Shown one piece after another: positions 46,531-57,710 of a stretch of DNA of 64,000 bases. Under the pieces are notes generated by a model. It did no database searches. It saw only the letters and a list, made by a program, of their open reading frames with translations, and had not been told where the DNA came from. Source of the DNA: Cyathus striatus (taxonomy: Eukaryota > Basidiomycota > Agaricomycetes > Agaricales > Nidulariaceae); contig JAOVFP010000001.1 in NCBI GenBank assembly GCA_025738555.1, forward strand, positions 3,844,001 to 3,908,000, given 5' to 3'. Each line of letters begins with the position of its first letter. Within the stretch, counting starts at the first letter, position 1. The translations under genes were made by a program, and so were the position numbers.

Positions 46531-46704
46531 TTAGGATCGCACCTGGACAACAGACTCCATCCATACCTCCAGGTTATGGACAGGTATAAGGCGTTGGTGG
46601 CACTGGTGGAAGTAATCATAGGTATAGTATGAGGCAATCAGAAGTAGTACAAAGACACATAGGCCTGGGATTATGAGCCAAAGGAGTCCGATGTGGGGGG
46701 GCAT
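46531..46704 (-). CDS. small single-helix ORF between LINE ORF1 and ORF2
   Basis: 57 codons from ATG 46704. The N-terminal half is one strong hydrophobic stretch (LLWLIIPGLCVFVLLLIASY), followed by a polar tail rich in His, Asp and Tyr. It has no known domain. It could be chance in a 1.5-kb inter-ORF region, but a second membrane-type ORF precedes it on the same strand. Whether it is translated is unknown. Confidence 0.35.
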   Translation of the reverse strand: MPPHIGLLWLIIPGLCVFVLLLIASYYTYDYFHQCHQRLIPVHNLEVWMESVVQVRS

Positions 46705-46837
46705 TTGATGGTGATCGTTTGTTGAGTCGATATGTTGTCTATTTATGTGTCTGGTTCATGGATAGGGTTGAGCTGTTGTAGTGCATCTGGAAGACTGGGT
46801 TTGTTCTGATGCAGGGTAGCATCAGGGGATTGCTGAA

Positions 46838-47311
46838 TTAGCTTGACATGTTAGCATTTAGTTTGATAGTCATGGTTATGGACACTGTAGGGTTTCGAAT
46901 TTGGTAGTGTTCTGTGTCTGAAGGGCAGTTGGGGATAGTGGGTATTAGAGATGGTTTGCAGCAGTATAGTGGTTCTAATGGACTACTTTCACTATCTATG
47001 TATGGTCCAGTAAGAGGGTAGGTATTGTATCAGTCTCTACGATGGGCTTGATTGCGGCGCACATATGGGGGGCTAGGTAACAGGTTAGTCAGGGATTGTG
47101 TGGTTGTGATAGATGAGAGGGGGGGGTACCTGTACATTCCGGTTGCAGTGTTGGCAGGGGGTTGAGACAGCGGCATGGTGGTATGACCAGAAATACAAGC
47201 CAGTAATCTGTACATTAGGCATAGGAGGAGGATTGTGGTCCAGAAGGAGGAGAGAAAGAGTGCTATGAAAGCACTTTCGAGGATGATGTATTCAAGTTCA
47301 GGAGGTGTCAT
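46838..47311 (-). pseudogene. membrane-type ORF between LINE ORF1 and ORF2, one TGA
   Basis: Starts at ATG 47311 with a long hydrophobic segment at about residues 9-40 (including SAFIALFLSSFWTTILLLCL), then a Pro/Ser/Thr-rich, Tyr-containing tail. The frame runs 157 codons to TAA 46838, with one TGA at 47030 in the same CGA-like context as other stops in this window. Without that stop it would be a single-pass membrane protein with a cytosolic or luminal tail. No homologous family recognised. It starts 240 bp after the ORF1 stop. Confidence 0.45.
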
Positions 47312-47550
47312 CTGGGATGAGTTAGGAGTGGGGGACGAGGGGAGTCATATATTTATACAAGAATCCTTTGCATATGGGGTTTAGCGTGTTACCATCTATA
47401 GGGTCTTAGGAATATATTCTTGTTACGTTATGTGGTAGGTGTATTTCACAACCGAGATGGGGGCTAGAGTTAGGCTGTCTTGTTGGTTTGTTGTCATCGT
47501 TACTCTGTTGACACATGTCAGTTGTCATATGTGTCACTTGAATGTATTCC

Positions 47551-49126
47551 TCATTGGTTCATTGTCGTGTTCAGATTGGCAGCAATGAGGTGATAGTGGG
47601 ATTGTGCAATCTGCATGTCATGCCACCCAGGGATGCTGATGAGGGGGCAGAAGTGCACAGAGTGGTCTTGAGAGAAGCAGATGAGGCACCAGATAATGGG
47701 AGTTGTAGTTTCATTGATGGGATGGGAGATAACATAGGTGGGGATCTGGATACGGAAAATGGTTTCAACCCATTGTTGTTCTCCACTGGAAAGGAGTGAG
47801 GGGCAGCAAGCATATGAGAGAGTCCATTCTTTCTCTTCACTCCCAGGGTTGGTGTAATGAGTGGTGACAGAGAGGGTGTTGAGGAATGCTTCCATCGATG
47901 GTCCACGAACATAGCTAGTCTCTTGAGAGGTGATAGGCATAGAGTCATGGGCATTGTCTGCTACAGACCATACCGAGGCTGTACCATGGAGGGTGTCAGT
48001 GGTAGCAGTAACCACTCTGGTCTGGTTCACTGTGGTGCCTTCAATAGCTTCAAGGCCAGTGAGGTGAGTGCAGAAGGAGGTGCAGAGGAGGGGGAGGGGG
48101 AGAATAAACATGGTAACGTTGGCATTGTTGTATACTTCTTGCATGGAGACGGATGCAAGCTGGGCAGGGGTGAGATTACATAGGAAGTAGTATTGTGGTG
48201 GGTGATATCTGGTGGAACTGAGACCAGCATGTGGGGAGTTCAGGGGGAGTAGCTGGATGGGGAGGAGGTCAGGCTCTGCAATGTCATGGTGTTTGAGCTC
48301 TGTGATGAGGAGCTCATGGCGCTTCTCATTACTAGCCTGTGCAGTGTCTCGGCCTGCCCAGACAAGGGCCTTGAGTCTGAATTCATTGTGTGGGTCTTCA
48401 TACATTTGCCTGCTTGTGGCAACCATTAGAGCAAGGAAAACCCATTCCTGAAGCATGATCTTGTGGAAGCCACCAGTAGGAGCACATGTGTAGTTGGATA
48501 GTAATGCCATGCCAGTGGGGACCTGTGAGGCCAAGAAAGATGAAGTCGTGGAGGATCCTGGAGCATTGGTGGACAACAACATTGTGGAAGAAGTGGGAGG
48601 GGTAGGTGTTGATGACAACATGGGGGCTGTGCCATCAATTACCATATTTGACATGTTGTTGGGCTCCTGAGTTGCAGTAGATGAGTGTTCAACAGCACTC
48701 CAGGCAGTGGCCAGTTTGGGGGGGATGGGAGCTGAGAGGCCAGAGGACCTGTGGTAGAGAGCCTTCATGAATGTCAAGCTTTTTGCCAGGACCAACTTTG
48801 AGTGGAACAAGTCTTGTTCCTGGGTGAGGGGGGTGAGGTATAAGGGAGAGCAAGGGGATAGTGATGCTTACTTTATCCACAACCTTCCCAACTAGTGAGT
48901 GCATGCTTACTTCACTCCTTTTCATGACACGTCCACAGGTGGGGGTGTAGGGGAGGTGGGGAAAGTCGGCCTCATCCATCAAAGTTTTGAGGTTATCGTT
49001 ATTGTGACAGATTTTTGAGGCTGGAGCCATGGGGGGAGAGTGTTCACAGTGGCGCTTGTCACCATATGGGGGAGGGGGACCATCTGCATTTGGGGCAGAG
49101 TTCACGTCAACATCCATGAGAGACAT
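47551..49126 (-). pseudogene. LINE ORF1 with zinc knuckle, frameshifted
   Basis: ATG 49126 (MSLMDVDVN) opens a Pro/His-rich N-terminal part. A frameshift in a C-run near 48815 moves to a second frame running to 47551. The C-terminal part contains CLICFSQDHSVHFCPL followed by IPGW, a CCHC-type knuckle with the downstream tryptophan typical of ORF1 proteins of Agaricomycete LINEs. By analogy it binds element RNA. Internal Pro/Thr/Ser-rich spacer and a central helical region (about 48450-47950) have no recognised fold. Confidence 0.7.
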
Positions 49127-50007
49127 GATATGAGCTTGGGATTTGTGAGTGTGGGTGGGTGGTAAGTTGTGAGGCAGAGCAGTGTGCAAGACAGGAGAAG
49201 GAGTACCAGATAAGTAGTGTGGGTTGGGGAGCAGAGATGGGCATAGGATACTGTGGTGTGGATATGTGCTTGGATTCAGGAGAGAACAGCAGGGGCTTGT
49301 AGGCCGTGTATTTTGGGAGAAAGAAGCAAGTCTGTAAAGTCATATGTTTTGAAAAAAGGAAAAACATTTAAGGTTCAGTTGATGTTGCAAGTGACATGTC
49401 ACGAAGGAGGCTGTATGTACAGGGGGTCCAGGGGAGCACGGTGGGCAGTGTGTTGGTCAGATGATGGCATCTTTGTGCGTGAAGGTGAGTCTGCTACTGA
49501 GCCATACAACAAGTATTCGAGGAATACTTTGGATTGGGAATACAGGGTTTGTACTGGTAGTATGGCGCTACAATCTACTTGTGTTTATCTAACCCTGGGA
49601 GGTACCTCGCCCTCAGGAGACACCATCCATTGCCATGATTGCACCTATCTCCTGTGTTAATCGGTGCGAGGGGGGGCAGGCTAAGGCTTAGGCGCGTCAC
49701 CGAGGTCATCTGGGCTCTGAGTAGAGTCCTGTCACTGTGAACGACAATGTATGGATGCCTGTCCTTGTCCCCACTTGAGCGTGGGAGAGTAACCAGATGG
49801 TGGTGGTTACTGATCAAGGAGCCCCCTCGTACAGGGGAGGGGGTCAATGAACAGATATTGGCATACAAGGGAAGTACCTGGTGCGTGAGAGAGGAGGAAT
49901 GTGGATCATCTAATTCCACCAGACTCTTTGTACCATTCACGCAGCTAGCTCCAAGACATGATCATGGTCTAGCCATTGGGAATAAATTGTGTGAGGGATC
50001 GAGACGA
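49127..50007. other. LINE 5' region and unresolved repeat DNA
   Basis: Probably begins with the LINE 5' UTR; the border cannot be placed. No gene, LTR or terminal repeat is recognised up to the 9-bp duplication at 50008. Confidence 0.4.
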
Positions 50008-50016
50008 GTTGGAGAG

Positions 50017-50809
50017 CAGTCTCCTTCCCAGACCCAATAGGAGGTCTCTCTACTAGAGCGGTATGCAGTTCTTATTCCGAGTTAAAGCGGAATAGATTAA
50101 GTCTCGTGATATGTGTCTCACATTCCGTTTTAGGATTGAATGTTAATTCAGTGAGACCTCCCATAGGGTCTGGCACAAAACATATGCAAATAACATAGCC
50201 ACCTGATGGCCGTGGCTCCGTTTTTCATTCTGAGAATGAAATACAACCCTCATAGTGATAAACTATTCCCCTATCCCGACCCGTCCATACCCCGTTTTCG
50301 AGCCCCGCGCTGTCTATTATAATCGAAAATGTCTCCTAAGTTATTTAAATAGCAATAGCAGAACATAAAACGAGACTCATGCAGAATGAACCTGAATTCT
50401 CTCAGTAAGCAATAGGTTTTACGCACTAATCATAATGTTTTCATTTCTTGTGAGATGTTGGAGCGTGATTTTTGGAGGGGAATTAAGGGGATTACAATAA
50501 ATCATGGTGTACACACTTTCAATCCTCTTCATTTATGTTCTAAGGTCAATAAATCATTAGTATGAACATAATTGCAGTGAAGCATTTGGAGCTCAGAAGT
50601 GATCGGCGTATGCGGCGGTCAGCTCGACCCTTATATTTGCATATGTTTTGTGCCAGACCCTATGGGAGGTCTCACTGAATTAACGTTCAATCCTAAAACG
50701 GAACGTGAGACACATATCACGAGACTTAATCTATTCCCCTTTAACTCGGAATAAGAACTGCATACCGCTCTAGTAGAGAGACCTCCTATTGGGTCTGGGA
50801 AGGAGACTG
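50017..50809. mobile_element. Mutator-like non-autonomous fold-back element (793 bp)
   Basis: Terminal inverted repeats of 176 bp (50017-50192 and 50634-50809), starting CAGTCTCCTTCCCAGACCCA, about 98% identical (three mismatches seen, two of them CpG versus TpG/CpA). Flanked by a perfect 9-bp target duplication GTTGGAGAG (50008-50016, 50810-50818). Long repeats and a 9-bp target copy are the mark of MULEs. Each terminal repeat is itself partly palindromic: CCCAGACCCAATAGGAGGTC near its start pairs with GACCTCCCATAGGGTCTGG near its end. The 440-bp middle has no ORF. Confidence 0.9.
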
Positions 50810-50827
50810 GTTGGAGAGCGTCAGTGG

Positions 50828-50940
50828 CCTCGAACGGGAGGTCATAATGAGCTCACTCACAACAGCGATTCAATCCGGTACCAGCCGCCCGCGAAATGAT
50901 GGCATTTCGCGGCCCGAGGGCTACTGCGCTACCGTCCCTA
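50828..50940 (-). other. tRNA-derived (SINE-like) segment, tentative
   Basis: On the minus strand GACGGTAGCGCAGTAGCC near 50938-50921 resembles a tRNA 5' end with A-box; GTTCGAGGC (about 50836-50828) and GGATTGAATC (50876-50867) resemble B-boxes. A GC-rich inverted pair (CCGCGAAATG / CATTTCGCGG) lies between. No complete cloverleaf is possible. The MULE-like element is inserted at its edge. Confidence 0.3.
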
Positions 50941-51115
50941 TTGGCCCAGTGCAAGATACCCTTGAACTCTGACAATTAACTCCGAGTCCTTGAACTCAAT
51001 CCTGTACTATTACAATTCAAATTTCCAAAGCTTCACAGCTTCACCGGTCATCTCACAGTCATCTCTGTTGTAATATAATCCCTGGCCTTCTATTCCCTTC
51101 CCAGTCTTCGTAACT

Positions 51116-52220
51116 ATGTACAATAGTGGTTATAACACAAGTCCTCCTGTCGCAGGAATCAACAACCCCTTCTCCAGCGACCCCTCCAATCCACGCAATC
51201 GCTTCCCAGAGATTTCTAGTCCTACCTCCGATGGTGGCTCCCAATATATTGCCTGGCTAAATAATGGTATCAACTCCAATCCTACTGGATATCCTCAACA
51301 ACAGCAGCAGCAAATTCCGCAGTTCCAGCAGCCAGCATTCCAACAACAAATGCCTCAGGAAATAAATACCGGATATGGCCAGCAGAGTGGATATTTAAAC
51401 TCGCCCAGTGGATTCCAGCCTACTAGTTCGTTCGGGCAGCAACTTGCGGCCCATGTTAGCGGAAGTAGTTATGGGTATCTTAACGGCCAACCGACTGGAA
51501 TGCCACCACAACAGCAGAATGCATATAGGCCCGCCCAACAGCAGGTACAGAGCCCGGGATACGTGGCTCAGTTTGATCCTTATGCCCCAATCGGACAAGG
51601 CTGGGATGGCCAAAACCAGAATAAAATGACTCAATCGCAATCGCAACCCCCGAACCAATTTCAAGCTCAATCACAGCAATCTGTAGGTACCAGCGTCAAT
51701 AGTACAAATAGCTCGCATCCACGGGAATATATTCGCACACACAAAGCCGAGATTGAATCCTGGGACAGTTACGCATGGAAACAACTCATGAGTTGCTTTG
51801 ATGCGCTCAAGAATGCTTGGGATGGGAGAAAGAAGGAACTCAATGGGCAGATATCTCAACTACAAACGCAGATGCAGTACGGTGGAGGCTATTATCAGCC
51901 ACACATACAACAAGAGGGTGCGCGACTACAGGGTGTACGTTAAAAATAGCCTTTTGTTTCTTGAGAATTGTGTATTGATTTTACATGCAGCTCGTGAAGG
52001 AGGCAGACTTGAATTTCGGTACGTCCCACTTTCTTCTCCTCTTACAAAGTCCTGCTCTTATTCCGCATCCACAGATTCAGTTGCCGCATCTACATTCCAA
52101 ATTCAAGAAGTATTCTCTGGATATCGCCAGTCAGGAGACTTGGCCAGCAAACGACGTGTTCGTGAAGCCACCAATGCTGCGTTGCAGAGTCTTCCCGACT
52201 GGCCCCCTCAGCTGTATTAG
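51116..52220 (+). CDS. conserved Gln-rich protein, unknown function
   Basis: Three exons, 51116-51934, 51991-52018 (28 nt), 52075-52220; 330 aa, phases agree. The first 200 residues are low-complexity Gln/Asn/Ser/Pro/Tyr-rich (QQQQQIPQFQQPAFQQQ type). Then a compact helical region (REYIRTHKAEIESWDSYAWK, QLMSCFDALKNAWDGRKKEL, QISQLQTQM) and a C-terminus ending PDWPPQLY. This layout, a Q-rich N-terminus plus a conserved C-terminal helical block in the last 130 residues, looks like a protein conserved in fungi whose name I cannot give. Q-rich regions often promote condensate or complex assembly; that is inference. Convergent with the GH5 gene. Confidence 0.8.
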
Positions 52221-52512
52221 ACGGTTTTTGGAGTCACGGTCTCCTAGCTTCCTGGATTTCTAGGTTTATCATATAATGTAAGTACATACTAACAATACAG
52301 CATAAGTAAATGAAATGTACCACCACTTCCTCTTTTCATCATATTATACTGCTATCTATCGTTGTATTCGTTTCACTCAATTATTATATACTAGAAACGA
52401 ATACATATCTAAACTAGGAACATCTTGGATTATTAGTTACATGAAGTTTGTGTCTGTGTAAATATAATCATTATGTCCGAATCTACGAAAGCGAAAAAAA
52501 AGGGGGAACACG
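52221..52512. other. convergent intergenic region
   Basis: About 290 bp shared by the 3' ends of the Q-rich gene and the GH5 gene; nothing recognised. Confidence 0.4.
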
Positions 52513-54387
52513 TCATGAAGAACCGGAACAAATGTTGAGGTACAGTCGATCCGTTGGGTCTTGCGGAATCCAGCCGCCTTCAAGACCTCTCTGATAACTC
52601 CATTCATCTGCATTTTCTGCCTAGTACCTCTTATTAGTTACTGCCCGCTACGGAGGATAATAAGATGACGACCTTCCACGTCCAAAATACCCATCCTTGG
52701 ATGGTTTCTCCAACTTCTATCTGAACTTCCCAGTACCTATAAAATATTTCAACTCAGCAAATATACCTTTGAGCCCATACAATGCCTACATTCGTAGAAA
52801 AGTCATATAATCGTCTGAAAATCCAGAATAGCTCCCGGTGTAGTTGGAACAACTACCATGGTATTGCGATGTCGAAGTCTGGGGGTAGGTATTATCCCAC
52901 CTTGCACCAACGCCGCGCCCGTTGAGCCACTGAGCGCAATCGGTGACAGCGTTAGACCATTCCCCTACAACAGTCCAAATATTGGAAGAGGAAAAGGAGG
53001 AAAGCGAGGATACATAGCCGCAGGCGAACTAAGAACGACTTTGTATTAGTGAGGATAAGATAATCTGAAAAGCAGGCGTACGTCGATATGCTGCTGCCAT
53101 GTTCGGTTAAGTTCTCCGTCGCTGAATAATTGGTATTCGTGCTGGAAAGTCGTAAATTTGAATGTGTATCAGAAACGTGAAGATCTTACGAAGTCCATTA
53201 ATACGCCAGAATTTGTCAGGAAGTTGGTCCAGTTCTTTAAATTCCATTGAGGCATCCTCTTTAGATCCGCAATTAGAAGTAAAACTTACATCGACACCCA
53301 GAAAAGCATCCCCAATCATCACATTTACTCCCGACTCGACGACACCCTTAACTGTATCGTATCCATCCAACCAAAATTGCCTTATCGTAGATGACCAATC
53401 ATTGCCTCGAAATCCAGCGGGTTCATTCAATAGCTCAATCACATCGATAAGTCCTCCCGCTTGCCGCATCACATATCCTAGCGTGTCAAGCGTACGAGTT
53501 ACATTATCTGGATTAGAAGCCCACACAGGATTATTAGTCCTCTGCCCAGAGTTATCATATCCATTTTGAGACCCAGGTGCACCATGAATGTCGACGATGA
53601 CGTGTACACCATGTTTGCGGGCCCAGTTGAGTCCGCGGAGAAAGTAAGGCCATGCGCCGGCGGTGTATGGTGCGATAGACGTGGAGGTGTTGGTGTCTTG
53701 TGCTGTTAGAGGGACTGACCAGTATCCGAGAGGGATGCTGGTTAGGCCACTGGTTAGCCAAAAGAAGAATGAACTAAGGAAGTGGGAATACCGAACGTGA
53801 TTAAGTCCTGCTGCTTTTACTGCTATAAAGTCGTCTTCCGTGATCCACTACGTTGGGTAAGCATGAGGTCCAAGAAACTACGTGCAGTGCAAGAATGTAA
53901 CATACCGTATCCCAGTGCTTGGTTAGAAGATTCAAGGCGTCGTCAGAAGCTAAGAGCTGGCCCATAGTGTACTCGTCTACAATGTTGTCGTTCCCTGTGC
54001 TCTCAAAAACACTGGGAGTAATCCAAGGTTCCAGGACCAGCCATCCTCCTCTGAAACCCTGTGTTAGTATGGGAAGGATAAATGAACCACCACGCACAGA
54101 TTGACCCCTCGAATCTTATCCGTTCCATAGTTGAACGGCGTTGCCGCAGGCAAGTCGGTTGAGCTCGACGTGGATGTTGATATCGGAGTCGAGCTAGAGG
54201 TAGAAGCTGTCAAGGTGGGGGCTGACCCAGAGTCCCCTGTCCCTGTGGGAGGTTGCAAGACAGCCTGAGCAATATGAGCCTGCAAACTACATTTCTGTCG
54301 CGCCTCAGCGCCTATTCCAAACCAAAACAATAAGGTCCAGCAGATCACAAGACAATGAAGACACGGAGGATATGGAGGCATTCTCAT
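52513..54387 (-). CDS. secreted GH5 exo-beta-1,3-glucanase
   Basis: Glycoside hydrolase family 5 (subfamily 9-like) enzyme cleaving beta-1,3-glucan of the fungal cell wall. Nine exons on the minus strand: 54387-54098, 54050-53906, 53847-53792, 53737-53290, 53234-53190, 53141-53082, 53028-52790, 52736-52673, 52620-52513; 484 aa, phases agree. N-terminal signal-like hydrophobic stretch ([15 protein letters not shown]), then a Ser/Thr-rich linker ([18 protein letters not shown]), probably O-glycosylated, then the catalytic domain: [28 protein letters not shown], acid/base Glu about 269 in VIELLNEP, nucleophile Glu about 371 in VVGEW. WVFWTWKAENADEW at the end is typical too. All key residues are present. 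Likely secreted or wall-bound, acting in wall remodelling. Confidence 0.92.
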
Positions 54388-55056
54388 AAACAAACAAAAG
54401 GTAGATGTGGGTATGAAAGAGAACCTGGAATCTGCCTAGGGGGCACAAGGTGATGGTGAGGAGTAGACTTGAAATAAGTTCTCTTTGTTACCAGCGTGAT
54501 GCATAATTCATGAACGCTTCTTTAAACACGAGGCTGCATTGAGGAATTTGCTGGCGGATCGCCGAATGCTTTTCAGCGAAGCTTCAAATTTTCAAATCTT
54601 CATTATAATGTTGCAATGCATTCAGCTTGAAGTTTGAAAGCTTGACCAGCTATAATTATTAGTTAGCATCGGGTGAAGGTCACTATTGCGACACGAAGAA
54701 CCGAACTTGAATGTTTGAACATGCATTTAACTGTTCGGAGAAAACTCTAGAGTCTAATTTGGCATTTGATCGGAACGCGGTTGTTTGCATCCGGCGTCCG
54801 CTCACTCACTCAGTTTATCAACCGTTTATAGTTGTCTGTCTAATTTCACAAAGTATCGCAACAAACTCTTATACGCAACAACTTTATAAGTTCAACAGTA
54901 ACGATAGTAGTAACATCACATAGTACAGTTTGTCTTATTTATTATCTTATATACATCGTGAGCGTTGAAGTGAGAAATAATACAAAATATGCAAAAGAAA
55001 CTTATACCTATTAACCAGCTCAGCCGTGAAGACAGCGAAAATATAGTCCATATCAT
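54388..55056. other. intergenic between GH5 and the unknown membrane protein
   Basis: No gene recognised; AT-rich. Holds the GH5 promoter and the 3' flank of the next gene. Confidence 0.4.
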
Positions 55057-57493
55057 CTACAGGTGGTCCAGGATCCCGCCACATGTTTCTGTCTTCCATT
55101 CACGTTCATTCCGACGTTGGAACGCTTTGCCACGAGCGCAACGTCGTCGAGAGGAGAGGGTAGTATACCCACCTCCATCCTGAACGTTGACCGTTCTGCC
55201 TTCCTTCGACTTCATTACCCATTCAGACCGCGTCTTCTCATACGCACGCCAGGCATCATTCGACACCCCCGTAATACTTTGCTTGAGCTTCCTCGCCCTC
55301 TTACGCGCAACGCTCGTCCTTCCTGCGAGACGCTCACTCGCAGATGAAATAAATTCTTTCCCTTTCCTCTTCAACTCTAAGGCGCGAGTGTGTGCTCGGT
55401 CGTTGCGATATTGAATCCGTTCCTTAACGGTTTGCATGCGTTCCCCTATTACACGTGCTTTCCCTTTAGACTTGTGCACGGCAGCCTGAGCATGTGTTTG
55501 GATAGCATTCATCAACGCGTCCATGGCATCGACCAGCTCTTGCAAATCTTGACGAATGACAGAAACTGCTGCTTTAAAAGTCTGATCCACAATTTCAGAT
55601 AAAGAGTTGATTACTCTAAGACTGAGAGCAGTGGAGCTAGGTTCGGGCCGGACATCCACCTTTCCAGTGGTAGGAGCTACATGAACCGAAGGCTTCGTGC
55701 GAACTTCGGGAACTTTGACAGTAGGTACCGCATGTACAGATACCTCCTTGGAAGTCTTAGGAACCTCTGTAAGGGTTAATGAAAGGCATTCCTTGCATTC
55801 TTCCACTTTAGCTGAACGAACAGCTACAAAAGTTGTAGGCGTCTTGGAGGTAACTGAGAGAGAAGTAACGCCCGGATTAACCACGGAAAGAGCAAGATCC
55901 TTCAGCGATGAAGGAATCAGCGCAGTACTGCCTTCCGAGGAGGTGGAAGCAGAAATGGAAGCGGAGTGATTAACGTCCGGACCGAACAGTCTCCAAGAAT
56001 AGGCGGTAGATGCCGTGCTACTGACAGTCGGTGTGGGGACTGGGGATGTCGGGTGGAATGCCGTGTTAATGGCGAAACCCATGAAGATGGTGACCAATGC
56101 AAATCTGATAAAAGAGATTAAGTCATTAAGTTTTTATCAGGACAAAAACACACGTACAGAGTAGCTCCTTGCCTGGAGCTGAGCTGCCCGACGACAGATT
56201 TGCCAAATGGTTTCTTGCGGTCACTCGTAGCAGCCTGTAGCACTCCATAGGCAAGATCAGGACGAATTTCCTCTAATTTGCTGGCATCATATAAATGATG
56301 CCTAGACAGCCGCAGCATTTTACTGCGAGAAATTGTCGAAGACAATAGCGTCCAATCCGCCTCAGGATCGATATCTGAGATTTGAACGGAAGGAATAACA
56401 ACAGGAAGATACGCTGAATGATGTGAAGGTAAAGAAAAAAGAGAAGTGCAAGGAAGAAAAGCAATAGCTAGTGAAGGTCGATCTGAGCCCTGAAAGGCGG
56501 ACTAGAAACGCAGTGAAGGCAAAGAAGAGAAAGGAAACTGTAGCAACGTACGTTTACTGGAGACAAGCTGTCAGTCGTGCGGTCGTGAACGAGAATGTAG
56601 TCGGTGAGAACCGATGCGGACGACGGTGAGCTCTTCTGCAGACGAAGGGCTTGAACCGGCCCATTTACGTACTCAAGGGTGTCGATAACAGTTTGACCGG
56701 AGACTTCGGCAGCCTTGCTTACGATCTCCTGCACAAATGACCACTTAATAGCAGATGAAGCACCATAGAGAACAATATCTAATCCAGCCTTTGGATATTC
56801 CTTAACCTTGTGCACATGAATCGGAACCTCTGTCGTGAGATGAATTGAGACTGAATCCCGCTCCGGCAAAGGGAGCTCAGCGACGGATGAATGAGCTGTG
56901 GGAACGTCTGTCTCAGGCTCATTATCGGTCGAAGTGGACAGTCCAGCATCATCAGGAGAAACATCATCGTACGATCGAGTGAGTTCATTTCGAGAGCTAG
57001 ATAGAGGATCAGGAAATGAAAGACGAAGATCACGAATAGAGGTGTGAATGCTGTTAAGACCAGGTGCCGAACCACTGCTTGAGCGCGAAGCGCTGAGGGT
57101 GCCGATGAGGCTTTGATCTAGCGCGTCCTTGACTCTTTGGTCTTCCTCTGGTTGCTCGATATCTGGAATGAATCCTGCAGGAATAATGGAAGAAAGAGAT
57201 TCAGCCCTGTCCGCGTCTGACGGTAGTGGCACTGGAATGGGATACATGCCCGTCTCAAGTTGAGCGGCAGCCACGGCCTCATCCTCAGTGTCTTCGATGA
57301 GGCCCTCCCATGCGTCGACCTCGCCATCTCTAGAGCTTCCAAGGCTCATGGAAGAACGGCGAGAATGAACATGGGAGTCTATCTCGTCGTGATCAGTATC
57401 GTCTGAGGAGAGAGAGTCGTTGTCAGAGGAGAAGTCTCTGGAGCTAGCGATGTCGAGCCATTCTGAGTCTGAGAAGGGGTCAATCTCTGACAT
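55057..57493 (-). CDS. large protein of unknown function with one membrane helix
   Basis: Three exons, 57493-56552, 56489-56158, 56104-55057; 773 aa with phases that agree. N-terminal ~180 residues are acidic and Ser-rich (FSSDNDSLSSDDTDHDE), a likely phosphorylated disordered region. Then a folded-looking region (about 245-400) including GLDIVLYGASSAIKWSFVQE and the Leu/Ser-rich LPCTSLFSLPSHHSAYLPVV. One hydrophobic helix near residues 425-440 (ALVTIFMGFAINTAF), a Ser/Thr/Pro-rich stretch, and a C-terminal basic helical region (about 620-730, rich in Arg/Lys), probably a coiled coil. I do not recognise the family. An endomembrane or nuclear-envelope anchor is possible. Its 5' end faces the F-box gene, 217 bp away. 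Confidence 0.72.
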
Positions 57494-57710
57494 GGGGAGG
57501 ATAGGGGAGAAATGTATGGCAAGTATGAATGGAACGAGGAGAACGTGCGCAGTGAATCAAGTCCAAGAACCGGACCCGCTTAAGTACGCAACTTCACTTC
57601 AATTGGTGCCGTTATTTGTCTCTGTTTTGCCGACCGCTATCTTATCAGATTACACTGTCTAATCGTGCTCACCGCCGTGTCCACGCCTCACTGCCAGGCA
57701 CATCCACTAT
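57494..57710. promoter_or_regulatory. shared divergent promoter region
   Basis: 217 bp between two start codons on opposite strands; the promoters of both genes must be here. No obvious TATA box. Confidence 0.45.

Larger units (their letters stand above)
40636..49126 (-). mobile_element. LINE (non-LTR retrotransposon) with extra small ORFs
   Basis: Minus-strand order: ORF1 (49126-47551), two small membrane-type ORFs (47311-46838 and 46704-46531), ORF2 with endonuclease, RT and RNase H (46037-40869), a 3' UTR of about 190 bp, and poly(A). The 5' end lies between 49126 and about 50007 and was not defined; no target-site duplication was found. ORF1, ORF2 and the first membrane ORF each carry breaks, so this copy is dead or nearly so. 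An APE-type endonuclease plus RNase H and a C-terminal CCHC-like motif place it among the fungal Tad/I-type LINEs (inference). Confidence 0.85.

Noticed and set aside
49330..49360. Target-site duplication for the LINE (AAAGTCATATGTTTTG versus AAGTATATGACGTTTTG beside the tail)
   Set aside because: Too many mismatches, and it lies inside probable 5' UTR rather than at a border.
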